Assembly (NCBI GenBank): GCA_023432405.1
Contig: JAEYUQ010000003.1
Span: 62,001-126,000, forward strand
Direction: 5' to 3'
Length of the DNA: 64,000 bases
Source of the DNA: Actinomycetes bacterium
GTDB lineage: Bacteria; Actinomycetota; Actinomycetes; Mycobacteriales; Mycobacteriaceae
Shown: positions 34,913-43,316 of the stretch, one piece after another
How the letters are laid out: each line of letters begins with the position of its first letter
How positions within the stretch are numbered: position 1 is the first letter of the stretch
The notes under the pieces: generated by a model
What the model saw: only the letters and a program-made list of their open reading frames with translations
Database searches by the model: none
What the model was told of the DNA's origin: nothing
Position numbers and translations under genes: made by a program

Positions 34913-36199
34913 CTCTGCCAAACCCTCTGCGAAGCCCTCAGGGACGTCACCCTCAATATCTAGGGTCACCGAGTCTTGACCGTGTGCCTCAATTCCGCTC
35001 ACCGCTAGTTCTTGAATGGAGGCATCGTCCAGCACCTCAAAAGACACCAGGTTATCGCCCTCGGTAACCACACTTCCTCCGATGCGCAAGGAGCCCACCG
35101 ATCCGCCTGGTTTGATAGATACACCTGTGGCCTTCAGCGTCATTTGAACGCCTTTCACCAGGCTCAAGCCTTCCCCACCTGTTGTGCGCACATCACCTTT
35201 TACCTCTATGGTGCCCACTGGTTTGGACACCTGAATACCAATGGCACCGTCACCGTGCGTGGTAATGGACTGGAAAGTGGCAGACTGCACGGTGCCGTCG
35301 TAGACATTAAAGCCCCGCGCCCCCAAACCGGAAGTCACGATTGGTGCATTAATCTCCAGAGCGCCCATACGGCCAAAGTTCACAAATCCAATGCCGGACG
35401 CCCCCGTCGAGGTAATGGTGTCGTAGGCCACCCAGTGCGGGGTGTGCCCCCACAAATCCAGTACCATGTCGTTGGCGCCGTGGGTGGTGACGGGCCCTTT
35501 GTTTTCTACCTTATCGACGCTCGCGCCGCCCAAGACAAAAACTCCACCGCTGATCTTGTCTCCCGTGCCCTGAGGTATTCCCCCGTCGGTCACAATAGTT
35601 CCGGTTTCCAGGAGGTCAGCGGTAAAGGAGCCGCCGGTCAGTTCCCCTTCACGGTTGGTGAACCCGTCCACGAAAATACCTGAACCGCGTATCGGGGTTT
35701 CCTCGGTGCCAGCGCTCAATCCCCGCAAAGTGGCGGTGAAGGAGGATGACGGGTCAGGATTTCTGTTCCAGAGGGTGAAGCCGCCTTGGAGAACGTCCAC
35801 CCCAAAGCCGTGCGGCTGCTCAACACGCCCACGAACATCGGCTTCTTTCACAAACACGTTGTCTGCTTCTACCCTCACCTTTCTGAGATTCCCCTCGGCC
35901 ACGATATATACCTGCCCCACCGTGGTGAGGTTCTCAAGGTGGAAAGTACCGGCGTCGTTAAGGGAGGTGTCGTTATACACGGCCACCTCGTAATCGAGAG
36001 TGGTGATGGTGATGTCTTTCAGCGTGTTATTCGCTGTGAGGCGTACACCCTTGCCCTTGAAAACCAGTTCACCGCCCGTGAGGGTTGCCCCCTCAGGCAG
36101 GGTGATTGAGGGTGATCCACTGATGGTGCCCTCTATTTCCAGGAGCTGTTCTCCGGCGTCTATGGCGTTAGCAAGTTGTTCTGCAGAAGTAATTTTCAT
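34895..36199 (-). CDS. Right-handed beta-helix-like protein, unknown function
   Basis: 434 residues without a signal peptide or membrane helix. The first 60 residues (AEQLANAIDAGEQLLEIEGTISGSPSITLPEGATLTGG) look like the cap of pectate-lyase-type beta-helices. About 15 short turns of 20-25 residues follow, rich in Gly, Val, Thr and Asn (for example KGPVTTHGANDMVLDL, ASGIGFVNFGRMGALEINAPIVTSG). No catalytic site is recognised, and the acidic tail repeats Glu-Gly-x-Ala-Glu. It overlaps the FMN reductase gene by four bases, making a monooxygenase-reductase-beta-helix operon; its role there is unknown. Confidence 0.7.
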   Translation of the reverse strand: MKITSAEQLANAIDAGEQLLEIEGTISGSPSITLPEGATLTGGELVFKGKGVRLTANNTLKDITITTLDYEVAVYNDTSLNDAGTFHLENLTTVGQVYIVAEGNLRKVRVEADNVFVKEADVRGRVEQPHGFGVDVLQGGFTLWNRNPDPSSSFTATLRGLSAGTEETPIRGSGIFVDGFTNREGELTGGSFTADLLETGTIVTDGGIPQGTGDKISGGVFVLGGASVDKVENKGPVTTHGANDMVLDLWGHTPHWVAYDTITSTGASGIGFVNFGRMGALEINAPIVTSGLGARGFNVYDGTVQSATFQSITTHGDGAIGIQVSKPVGTIEVKGDVRTTGGEGLSLVKGVQMTLKATGVSIKPGGSVGSLRIGGSVVTEGDNLVSFEVLDDASIQELAVSGIEAHGQDSVTLDIEGDVPEGFAEGLAEGTAEE

Positions 36200-36858
36200 A
36201 GTCCATCATGTCCAGCTAGAAGGGAAGCGAAATCGGCGACTGTACCGGAAACCTTGGTGTTGGTGCTCTGACGTTGCGGGCGGGAATCCTCGGAAAAGTC
36301 TGGGCCAAACCCAACCACACCGTTCTTCACGTCCACAATGCTTTCTGCAAGTTCCCGAGCGGCGCGTGTAATGCGGCCATCCAGGTCAGAGTCCTGACCA
36401 AAATCATCGGTAGCGGCAAACACCCCGGTAGGCATGGTGCTTGCCCGCAGGTAACTAAACAGGGGTCGTAGGGCGTAATCCAAGATCAGGGAGTGACGCG
36501 CCGTTCCCGCTGTGGCTGCAATAAGCACAGGCACTCCGGTCAGGGCATTGTTATCCAGAGCGTCGAAGAACATTTTGAATACCCCAGAGTAGGAGGCCGT
36601 AAACACCGGGCTGGCAGCAATAAGCCCATCGGCTTCACTCACCTGGTCCAGCGCGGCACGCAGTGCGGGGCCATAGGTTCCGGTGGACATAGCCGTGGCC
36701 AGTTCCATAACCAGCTCATTAGGCTGAATGTAGGTCACCTCCAGGCCCTCGCCGCGCTTGGTCACCTGTGCTTGCACGGCTGCTGCAATGCGTTCAGCCA
36801 ACATCTGAGTGGTGGAGGGGGTGGATACCCCACCGCTGACAACTACCAGTTTCTTCAT
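36196..36858 (-). CDS. NAD(P)H-dependent FMN reductase (CE1759 type)
   Basis: 220 residues, a flavodoxin-like fold. It starts KKLVVVSGGVSTPSTTQMLAERIA (phosphate loop), has the flavin-side SPVFTASYSGVFKMFFDAL segment, and ends without extra domains. It supplies reduced FMN to the luciferase-like monooxygenase encoded three bases upstream on the same strand; this pairing is conserved in corynebacteria. It overlaps the beta-helix gene downstream. Confidence 0.88.
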   Translation of the reverse strand: MKKLVVVSGGVSTPSTTQMLAERIAAAVQAQVTKRGEGLEVTYIQPNELVMELATAMSTGTYGPALRAALDQVSEADGLIAASPVFTASYSGVFKMFFDALDNNALTGVPVLIAATAGTARHSLILDYALRPLFSYLRASTMPTGVFAATDDFGQDSDLDGRITRAARELAESIVDVKNGVVGFGPDFSEDSRPQRQSTNTKVSGTVADFASLLAGHDGL

Positions 36859-36861
36859 GGA

Positions 36862-37992
36862 TTAGTTCTCGCTTTCCTCGGTGACGGCTGGGCGAATCTT
36901 GAGGTGAGGTGACTGAGCACCCTCTGCCTTCAGTGATGCGTGGGTGGGCGGGTCAGAAGGAACGTGCGCTGGACGACGCCGCTCAAATTCTTCGCGCAAA
37001 GTAGGCACAATCTCCGTGCCCAGAATCTCTACCTGCTCTAAAGCCATCTCTAAGGGCAGCCCAGCGTGGTCAATGAGGAAGAGTTGGCGCTGGTAATCCC
37101 CAACGGCGTCGGCATAGCCCAAGTAACGGTCAATGATCTGCTCGGGTGTTCCCACTGTCAGGGGTGTGAGGCGCTCGAACTCCTCTAGGGAGGGCCCGTG
37201 ACCATATACCGGGGCGTTATCAAAGTAGGGGCGGAAGGTGTCCTTGGCTTTCTTCTCTGTTTCGGCCGCGAAGAACTGCCCACCGAGACCCACAATGGCC
37301 TGGTCGGCAGAGCCGTGACCGTAATGCTCAAAGCGCTGCCGGTAGAGGTTCACCATAGCGGCGGTGTGCTCAATGTTCCAGAAAATGTGGTTGTGGAGAA
37401 ATCCGTCACCATAGAAGGCAGCCTGCTCAGCAATTTCAGCAGAGCGGATGGATCCGTGCCACACAAAGGGAGGAACGCCGTCGAGAGGGCGAGGAACAGA
37501 GGTAAAGGACTGAAGCGGGGTACGGAACTGACCCTTCCAGTTCACGTTTTCTTGGCGCCATAAGGTACGCAGGAGATGGTAATTCTCAATGGCCAGGGGG
37601 ATACCTTTGCGAATGTCCTTCCCGAACCACGGATACACCGGCCCTGTGTTGCCACGCCCCATGACCAGGTCTACGCGACCGTCAGCCAGATGCTGAAGGT
37701 AGCTGTAATCCTCCGCAATGTGGACAGGATCTGTGGTGGTAATGAGGGTTGTGGTGGTGGAAAGAAGGATCTTCTCCGTCTGAGCAGCAATGTTAGCTAG
37801 GAGTACCGGGGGGTTACCGGGGGCTGCAAAGGGCGGGTTGTGGTGCTGGCCGGTGGCAAAAACGTCCAGGCCCACCTCCTCTGCCTTCTTGGCTAGAGCC
37901 ACGGTTGCTTTAATGCGCTCATGCTCAGTGGGGGTTTTCCCCGTGGTGGGATCTTGAGTGACGTCACCGATAGTAAAAATTCCAAATTGCAT
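36862..37992 (-). CDS. FMN-dependent luciferase-like monooxygenase (CE1758 type)
   Basis: 376 residues from the ATG at 37992 (MQFGIFTIGDV, the family start); a longer frame to 38031 has no support. It is a TIM-barrel bacterial-luciferase fold: FATGQHHNPPFAAPGNPPVLLANIAAQTEKI, DPVHIAEDYSYLQHLADGRVDLVMGRGN, and PPFVWHGSIRSAEIAEQAA. It oxidises an unknown small substrate using FMNH2 from the adjacent reductase. First gene of the operon, divergent from nothing nearby; the serine-protease gene lies upstream on the same strand. Confidence 0.88.
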   Translation of the reverse strand: MQFGIFTIGDVTQDPTTGKTPTEHERIKATVALAKKAEEVGLDVFATGQHHNPPFAAPGNPPVLLANIAAQTEKILLSTTTTLITTTDPVHIAEDYSYLQHLADGRVDLVMGRGNTGPVYPWFGKDIRKGIPLAIENYHLLRTLWRQENVNWKGQFRTPLQSFTSVPRPLDGVPPFVWHGSIRSAEIAEQAAFYGDGFLHNHIFWNIEHTAAMVNLYRQRFEHYGHGSADQAIVGLGGQFFAAETEKKAKDTFRPYFDNAPVYGHGPSLEEFERLTPLTVGTPEQIIDRYLGYADAVGDYQRQLFLIDHAGLPLEMALEQVEILGTEIVPTLREEFERRRPAHVPSDPPTHASLKAEGAQSPHLKIRPAVTEESEN

Positions 37993-38079
37993 AGCTCCGA
38001 GTGTAGGCACATTTTGTGGGCATATCAACAACTTGAGGATTTCATGCCCCTTAGCGACGCCCCTCCCCGGTGGCGTCGT

Positions 38080-38820
38080 TTAGGAAAGGGCACTCAGATC
38101 TGGAACCAGAGACTGATCCGGCAACTGAACCTTAGGCCTCTGCACGGTAGACCCTCCGGTGAGCGATGGAATGCCGGCCATGGTGGAGATAATCCAAGGA
38201 ATCATGGGAGCCACGGCTACGTAGTTGGTGGCAATTTTCCCCTTGCTGTTAGTGGAGCCGATAGCAGTTGTTACCCCAAGAACCACCGGACCTACATGGA
38301 AGGGGCCGCCCGAATCCCCAGGTTCTTGGTTACCCTCCACGGAACGCACCACAAACATCTGAGAATTCCCACGCGCTTTGTCCTTGTAATGACCTTCAAC
38401 ACGAGAGACTCCCTGCTGAAGTGGGTATCTCCCCATCCCCCAGCCGGAGGTTTGACCTGTGAGACCCACGGGAGGAACTATTGGGGACAACGCAGCAGGA
38501 ACCACCGGCAGAATGTCACGGGTATGAACCAAGGCCATATCTGCCCCGGATGGATGCACGATGACACGATCCGCCTTGTAATTCCCCGTGGCCTTTTCAC
38601 CGATCTTGATTGAACCCGGGTTCTTTGGTGTGACACAGTGAGCCGCTGTGAGCACCCAGTTTGGGGCAATCACAGACCCAGTACACAGACCACCAGACAG
38701 AACCTTTGCTGACCAGGGAGTCAGAACAGCGTTATGCCCACCATTGATGGCGTGACCTGGAATAGCACCAGCAAGTGAAGTAATGAGAGCCAGACACACA
38801 GCAACGGCCAGTGTCTTCAT
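38080..38820 (-). CDS. Secreted trypsin-like serine protease
   Basis: 246 residues from the ATG at 38820, which begins a classic signal peptide (MKTLAVAVCLALITSLAGAIPGHA, cut after Ala-x-Ala). Upstream in-frame ATGs at 38853 and 38880 are possible. The mature S1 domain shows His in VLTAAHC, Asp in GADMALVH and Ser in EPGDSGGP, with paired cysteines near the His. A ~30-residue Pro/Leu tail follows. It is exported and probably degrades or processes proteins outside the cell. Monocistronic. Confidence 0.88.
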   Translation of the reverse strand: MKTLAVAVCLALITSLAGAIPGHAINGGHNAVLTPWSAKVLSGGLCTGSVIAPNWVLTAAHCVTPKNPGSIKIGEKATGNYKADRVIVHPSGADMALVHTRDILPVVPAALSPIVPPVGLTGQTSGWGMGRYPLQQGVSRVEGHYKDKARGNSQMFVVRSVEGNQEPGDSGGPFHVGPVVLGVTTAIGSTNSKGKIATNYVAVAPMIPWIISTMAGIPSLTGGSTVQRPKVQLPDQSLVPDLSALS

Positions 38821-39076
38821 ACGCCGAATATTCCAAGTACGTTCTACACACATAACTCCCAGGATAGTACGGCTCCTCATTACAAGTCCTGCATCTATTG
38901 CTAGGGCAGTATGCTCAGGGACAGCAATCCGACGTCATTCAGATAGCTCCGGGTGTACCTCTACAGGATACGAATGATAGAACTGGCTGTACCTGCTGAT
39001 ACGTCATCTAGAATCAGAACTTCCACATAGAGGCGTTACAAAGCAGAAATCGCTTTGACAAAGGAGGGCTTGGTTT

Positions 39077-39451
39077 CTATTTCAGCTTGTTATCCAGAAA
39101 CCAACCGTATCTCAAATTTATAAAGCTGCGTATGCTAGCCATAGATATATCACTATATCTACTCTCCCTGTGACGGAAATAAGCTGCTGCACTTCCCACA
39201 CCAAAGGCAAGCGGTAAATATATGCAGTACAAGGTAATATGACCTTTAAAAAAGCAACAGACCATACCTAAAAGAAGTGAAGTAAGAGTGGACCAAATGA
39301 ACCCTTCGACTGAAATTACTAGATATGCACTTGATTCATTCTCATAGTTTTTATAAACATTTTCATTATTGAATATTACTTGATACGATGTAGAGATACA
39401 CCATACCACGAAATAAGCTACGATATCTGTATTTTGTACTATTGAGTTCAT
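39077..39451 (-). CDS. Small membrane protein, immunity-like array copy 4
   Basis: 124 residues, about three to four membrane helices. The C-terminus (SIRSFINLRYGWFLDNKLK) corresponds to the ends of the two intact relatives upstream (MSYARRRYSWIINRIAK and IREYAHCRYMPILKSF). The N-terminal layout is also alike: helix, a short loop rich in Lys, Glu and Tyr, then helices. It is the last and most diverged member of the array. The DNA is visibly AT-rich compared with flanking genes, pointing to foreign origin. Function unknown; immunity is inferred from the toxin-like gene heading the array. Confidence 0.6.
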   Translation of the reverse strand: MNSIVQNTDIVAYFVVWCISTSYQVIFNNENVYKNYENESSAYLVISVEGFIWSTLTSLLLGMVCCFFKGHITLYCIYLPLAFGVGSAAAYFRHRESRYSDISMASIRSFINLRYGWFLDNKLK

Positions 39452-39529
39452 TATTTTCTTAAAATATTTACGAGTTTATTTACACACATTATACTATAAC
39501 CTTAAGCGATGTGTAAGTATCATTCGCAG

Positions 39530-39910
39530 TCATTTTGCAATTCTATTAATTATCCAAGAATACCTTCGACGAGCGTAACTCATAACTCCCTGCCAAGTTA
39601 CTCTTGTACCATATGTGACTCTATCCGGGAGATGAAAACGAAGACCGAGAATTACGATACCCGGAACCCAGAGTGCACCTATATCTAAAGGTATATTATC
39701 TATTTTAAACCAGAGTACCGATAGAATGGCGCCGATACCTCCACTGAGGAGGATCCCCTCTATGCCTGCCAAAATCACGGCAGCATCAGGATGCTCTTCA
39801 TGTTTATAAGGTATATCGCCTTTTACTATATAGGGGTAAATACAGGGAGACACTGCAAGTAGCGTATACGAAAGAGAATATAAATTAAAAATTTCCGAAA
39901 GGTACTCCAC
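39530..39910 (-). CDS. Small membrane protein, immunity-like array copy 3
   Basis: 126 residues, GTG start. MEYLSEIFNLYSLSYTLLAVSPCIYPYIVKGDIPYKHEEHPDAA closely parallels MESISEILDIAVLPYVLLVISPPFYLYLAKGDVPYKFEEKPKAA of the copy at 40351-40740, so these are paralogues. Four membrane helices, basic C-terminus. Immediately upstream, touching its start, is a frameshifted remnant of a glycine-zipper tail (39913-40010), the same neighbour that the intact copy has. A tail-plus-membrane-protein unit has therefore been duplicated. Confidence 0.65.
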   Translation of the reverse strand: MEYLSEIFNLYSLSYTLLAVSPCIYPYIVKGDIPYKHEEHPDAAVILAGIEGILLSGGIGAILSVLWFKIDNIPLDIGALWVPGIVILGLRFHLPDRVTYGTRVTWQGVMSYARRRYSWIINRIAK

Positions 39911-39912
39911 GA

Positions 39913-40010
39913 TTAGTTCTCGCTCCTCTTTTCGTCGATAAAATCACCGATGGCACGCCCTGCAGGCTCTCCTGCTTTTGAACCTACATTTGCCCAATGG
40001 CTGCGCCTAG
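39913..40010 (-). pseudogene. Frameshifted duplicate of the glycine-zipper toxin tail
   Basis: Read on the minus strand with one frameshift, this gives LGAAIG-VGSKAGEPAGRAIGDFIDEKRSEN and a stop. It matches the last ~30 residues of the 571-residue protein (LGAAIGAYVGSKAGEPIGEAIGDSIDEERNEN). A one-base deletion lies after AAIG. The DNA match ends abruptly at 40010. It marks a duplicated module whose upstream part is gone. Confidence 0.75.
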
Positions 40011-40042
40011 ATTAACCATTTTATCATCCTTTTGCTTCAAAA

Positions 40043-40323
40043 CTATCTTCTTCGATTAATAATCCAAGAATATCGTCGCTGAGCATAGCTGGTCATTCCT
40101 GCTATTTTGATTTTTCCCATAAAAATTCTAAATTCAAAATAGATATTAAAACGTTTTCCAAGGAAATGAGGAGAGAAGATGCAGACTTATCAGCGGAGTC
40201 TTCAATAAATTTAACATTAATAAAAAGTTTGGGATAACTTGCATCGATATAAAATATCAACAGAAAGAACGTTACCAAAGTAAAAGCTTGAAGAAATTCC
40301 ATCTTAATTACCGATCTATTCAA
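40043..40323 (-). pseudogene. Internally deleted copy of the small membrane protein
   Basis: The first 70 codons (MEFLQAFTLVTFFLLIFYIDASYPKLF...LLISLENVLIS) align with the N-terminal half of the intact copies. The frame then stops at 40102. In the next frame the sequence continues as KIKIAGMTSYAQRRYSWIINRRR and a stop at 40043, matching the C-terminus of the paralogues (AKIKREDIREYAHCRYMPILK and MSYARRRYSWIINR). The middle ~45 codons are lost and the frame is shifted. It is a decayed array member. Confidence 0.7.
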
Positions 40324-40350
40324 CTGCTAGTTTGTACCCATCTTATTATA

Positions 40351-40740
40351 TCATTCCCACCTACCAAAACTTTTTAAAATTGGCATATATCGGCAATGGG
40401 CATATTCCCTAATATCTTCCCGTTTTATTTTTGCCTCACGGTAAGGACAATAATAATAGTAACACTGAATCAAAATTGTCGTACTGAGAAAAGGAACACC
40501 AATTAAAGAAAGAAATAAGGGCATATCAAAGAAATACCGCCAGGGCACAGCCAGAAGAAGCGCAATACCCACATGAACCACAAAACACTCCAAAGTCACC
40601 ACCAGAAAGGCCGCTTTTGGTTTTTCTTCAAACTTGTAAGGTACATCTCCTTTTGCTAGATATAGGTAAAATGGCGGGGAAATAACTAGTAGGACGTAGG
40701 GTAGTACTGCAATGTCAAGGATTTCTGATATAGACTCCAC
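40351..40740 (-). CDS. Small membrane protein, immunity-like array copy 1
   Basis: 129 residues, GTG start two bases after the stop of the large glycine-zipper protein. Four membrane helices (~10-28, 42-62, 70-90 and an uncertain last), the conserved loop AKGDVPYKFEEKPKAA, and a basic C-terminal tail (YREAKIKREDIREYAHCRYMPILK). Three further copies, one broken, follow downstream. Placement directly behind a toxin-like gene, small size and tandem diversification are typical of immunity proteins; no known Imm family is recognised. Confidence 0.7.
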   Translation of the reverse strand: MESISEILDIAVLPYVLLVISPPFYLYLAKGDVPYKFEEKPKAAFLVVTLECFVVHVGIALLLAVPWRYFFDMPLFLSLIGVPFLSTTILIQCYYYYCPYREAKIKREDIREYAHCRYMPILKSFGRWE

Positions 40741-40742
40741 GA

Positions 40743-42458
40743 CTAATTCTCGTTACGTTCTTCATCTATAGAATCGCCTATAGCTTCACCTATTGGCTCT
40801 CCTGCTTTTGAGCCTACATATGCGCCGATGGCTGCTCCTAATGGGATGGTGACTGGAGCTGCTGGTCCGCCGAAAGCTCCTATGGCTGAACCAACATATG
40901 CCCCAGCTGATCCGCCCAGAACTCCACCAGCTGTTTCACCAAGATAACGACCGGCGTGATCCGGATCATGGTAAGCGTCTATGACAGCTTGCGTTCCAGA
41001 GATCACATCTCCAGCTGTCCCGGCTCCTTTTGCTACCTTTCCTATTGTCTGCCATGTTTGGTTATCTCCTGGCAGATTCCCGGCCGGGTCTCTGTGCCGC
41101 CCAGGATCTTCCGTTTCTTTCTCAAGCCCTTCTCCTCCACCACCGGCAACGGTTGCTATATCCCCGGCCGTGTCACCCAGTGAGATACCTGTTTCTTGCT
41201 CGTTAGGTTGTGTTCCATCCTCACTGGCTTCTGGTCTTTCACCATATTGCGATATTGGTTCGTCCTTTGCAACAGGTTCATGAGGTGTGGCTGCCGGCAA
41301 AGGCCTTAGTGGAACACCCGCAGGTCCGATAAGATCCTGACGCCCAGGTTTTTCCTGCGCAACTAGCCGATCTCCTCGCCTGAAAACTTGGCGAGTCTCA
41401 TTCTTTTCTCGGTCATAGGTATTCGATTCAAGTACCAACTCGCCAGGTTTCACCTGTTCGGGTGCCTGGTAATACCGCGTTTGCCTGTTGCCTTCGGTTA
41501 CCGTAATCGAACCATTAGGATACACAGTCTTCGTCACACCATCAGGCGTACCCACAGGATAGACATCTTCAAGATCACCGTTAGCATTCCGGGTAATAGG
41601 ATCCCCCTCCTCAGATAACTGACAAACCCCGTGTCCATTACCCGGTGTCGCAGACCCAAGATCCCGTTCCACCGGCAGCTCCCGTCCGGTGGACGCCTCC
41701 TGTAATACTTCTTCCTCGGTCTTCACCCCTCGACCACGACGCTGCGCAGCAGCCCGCGTTTCCTCCTGCTCCATCCTTTCCCGGTTTCGTTGTTGCCCAG
41801 CAGCATCCTCGGGAGTTACAGGCCCCATAAAACCAGGCTGACGCGAAGGCAACTCCGCATCCAAACGCTCCTGCTCAGCAGCAGACTCAACTTCCGAAGC
41901 CTCGCCCGATTCAGCCGACTGTGCAACAGAATTCAGATAATCATCACTCGCATAACACATCCCATCTTCTGAACCAGGAAGAGGCTTGTCCCCCGCGCCG
42001 TCTTCCACCGTCTGGGTGTCGTCCACAGCTACGGAACCCATCGATTCATCACTTACTTTGGACTTGTCCTGCTCAGGATCAGCCACAATCGGGTACACCG
42101 CCGAGCTATCAGGAGCAACTATAAATCGCTGGGTATCCCCATCCGGTTGCACCCACCCAAACTTATGCACACGAGCAAATACACCAGAGCTACCACGCCC
42201 ACCACAACGCGGACGCCGAGCACCCACTGCATCACCTATCTGATCTAACCTCTGCGGCCGCTCAGTGGCAGCAACTCCACCTAGGGAGGTGTCAGCAGCA
42301 CCACAACAACCACCTGGTAAACCACCACTTAAACCTCCTGCTGGTGCACTGTTACCAGCACCTATAGCGTCACACCACACTAAAGAAGACTTCACAGGAA
42401 CACCTTTGACACCATGTAACACACCAGTAAACCGCCGACCAGTACTAATACAGCTCAT
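40743..42458 (-). CDS. Large toxin-like protein with C-terminal glycine zipper
   Basis: 571 residues, no visible signal peptide; TAA lies directly upstream of the ATG. Residues ~60-130 include FGWVQPDGDTQRFIVAPDSSAVYPIVADPE. The YPIVADP motif recurs in large secreted actinobacterial proteins that carry polymorphic toxin modules. The middle is acidic and charged, with GVTKTVYPNGSITVTEGNRQTRYY. A Gly-rich stretch (~450-475) precedes the glycine zipper (DPDHAGRYLGETAGGVLGGSAGAYVG...IGEAIGDSIDEE, ~500-565). It may be the C-terminal part of a once larger exported effector or an intact ESX-type substrate; I cannot decide. It is followed by immunity-like membrane proteins. Confidence 0.6.
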   Translation of the reverse strand: MSCISTGRRFTGVLHGVKGVPVKSSLVWCDAIGAGNSAPAGGLSGGLPGGCCGAADTSLGGVAATERPQRLDQIGDAVGARRPRCGGRGSSGVFARVHKFGWVQPDGDTQRFIVAPDSSAVYPIVADPEQDKSKVSDESMGSVAVDDTQTVEDGAGDKPLPGSEDGMCYASDDYLNSVAQSAESGEASEVESAAEQERLDAELPSRQPGFMGPVTPEDAAGQQRNRERMEQEETRAAAQRRGRGVKTEEEVLQEASTGRELPVERDLGSATPGNGHGVCQLSEEGDPITRNANGDLEDVYPVGTPDGVTKTVYPNGSITVTEGNRQTRYYQAPEQVKPGELVLESNTYDREKNETRQVFRRGDRLVAQEKPGRQDLIGPAGVPLRPLPAATPHEPVAKDEPISQYGERPEASEDGTQPNEQETGISLGDTAGDIATVAGGGGEGLEKETEDPGRHRDPAGNLPGDNQTWQTIGKVAKGAGTAGDVISGTQAVIDAYHDPDHAGRYLGETAGGVLGGSAGAYVGSAIGAFGGPAAPVTIPLGAAIGAYVGSKAGEPIGEAIGDSIDEERNEN

Positions 42459-42792
42459 TTAACCACGGGCAATGAGCTTCGCAGAGACATTCTTCACACG
42501 AATGTTGCAGGCCCATGAACAAAACTGAGGACAGGAATCTCAGATGACTCCCCACCACAACCAATAACCAGGGAATCTATTACACTCCACAGCAATCACT
42601 ATTAAGAAGGATTAGGCTTTGCCACCACATTCCGCATCGTTTTTTTGCACAGTACTTGATAAGAATGGTTTTCCGGACTGCTCGAACTTCATTCAACCTA
42701 CTAAAACCGCGGCGTGAAGCGGCTTGGGTTCACAGTTAGTACACCACTTCGAAGTGAGCGCCCATGAAAGCCCCCAAAGACGGAGGTAGACA
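42459..42792. other. Intergenic region upstream of the toxin-like gene
   Basis: 334 bases. The TAA before the toxin-like ATG shuts the frame. There is a T7 run at 42641-42647 and a strong GGAGG before the small gene at 42793. No RNA or further gene is recognised. Confidence 0.4.
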
Positions 42793-42963
42793 ATGACTGA
42801 ATCATCAGTGACTATCCGAATTCCTCTGAACCTGTCGGAGCCTGAACCGAACGAGGACTCACTCACATCAATTCGTGAAGCAGACAACATCATCGCTTCC
42901 AGTAACACCTCTGGTTACTCATCTGCTGCAGAGATGTTTCAAGCAATGGGTTTAGAGCATTAG
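42793..42963 (+). CDS. 56-residue protein, unknown
   Basis: ATG at 42793 with GGAGG seven bases upstream, ending in TAG at 42961-42963. The product MTESSVTIRIPLNLSEPEP and on has an N-terminal beta-strand-like SVTIRIPL, an acidic middle, and an amphipathic end AAEMFQAMGLEH. The layout recalls small antitoxin or ribbon-helix-helix subunits, but no family is recognised and no toxin gene is adjacent on its strand. It stands alone between the toxin-like locus and the tRNA pair. Confidence 0.55.
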   Translation: MTESSVTIRIPLNLSEPEPNEDSLTSIREADNIIASSNTSGYSSAAEMFQAMGLEH

Positions 42964-43096
42964 CCTGTGTCAGTTAACCCGTCGCAAACCGGGTTCCGAC
43001 ACTCAATCAGGTTGAAGCACAACAGTAAGGTGTTGAGGGATAGCAGAGAAACTATTAACGCGATCCAGAGATTCTCCACCATGAACAGGAAAATTG

Positions 43097-43169
43097 TGGA
43101 GCATAGGAGAATCGAACTCCTGACCTCCTGCTTGCAAAGCAGGTGCTCTACCAATTGAGCTAATGCCCC
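43097..43169 (-). tRNA. tRNA-Ala (TGC)
   Basis: 73 nt on the minus strand. GGGGCAT acceptor, TAGCTCAATTGGTAGAG D-arm, anticodon loop CTTTGCAAG (TGC), and GGTTCGATTCTCC-like T-arm (AGTTCGATTC). CCA is not fully encoded. It lies 13 bases downstream of tRNA-Ile, the usual Ile-Ala pair after gyrA in this group. Confidence 0.95.
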
Positions 43170-43182
43170 AGGTTCCGTGTAG

Positions 43183-43256
43183 TGGGCCTAGCAGGATTTG
43201 AACCTGCGACCTCTTCATTATCAGTGAAGCGCTCTAACCACCTGAGCTATAGGCCC
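43183..43256 (-). tRNA. tRNA-Ile (GAT)
   Basis: 74 nt on the minus strand. GGGCCTA acceptor, TAGCTCAGGTGGTTAGAGC D-arm, anticodon loop CTGATAA (GAT) and GGTTCAAATCC T-arm. It is transcribed toward tRNA-Ala, downstream of gyrA and the DUF3566 gene. Confidence 0.95.
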
Positions 43257-43260
43257 TAGG

Positions 43261-43291
43261 AACGAGTTGTTACTTTACAGAGCAACTCGTT
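43261..43291. terminator. Inverted repeat between the DUF3566 gene and tRNA-Ile
   Basis: AACGAGTTG and CAACTCGTT form a perfect 9-bp stem with a 13-base loop. It follows the DUF3566 gene on the minus strand and precedes tRNA-Ile. There is no T-run; it may be a terminator or processing hairpin. Confidence 0.4.
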
Positions 43292-43316
43292 CGATTAACA
43301 AATCTGCAGGTAGACT

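Noticed and set aside
35012..35683. 223-codon plus-strand frame opposite the beta-helix gene
   Set aside because: His/Gly-rich mirror of the repetitive beta-helix coding sequence, without a ribosome site.
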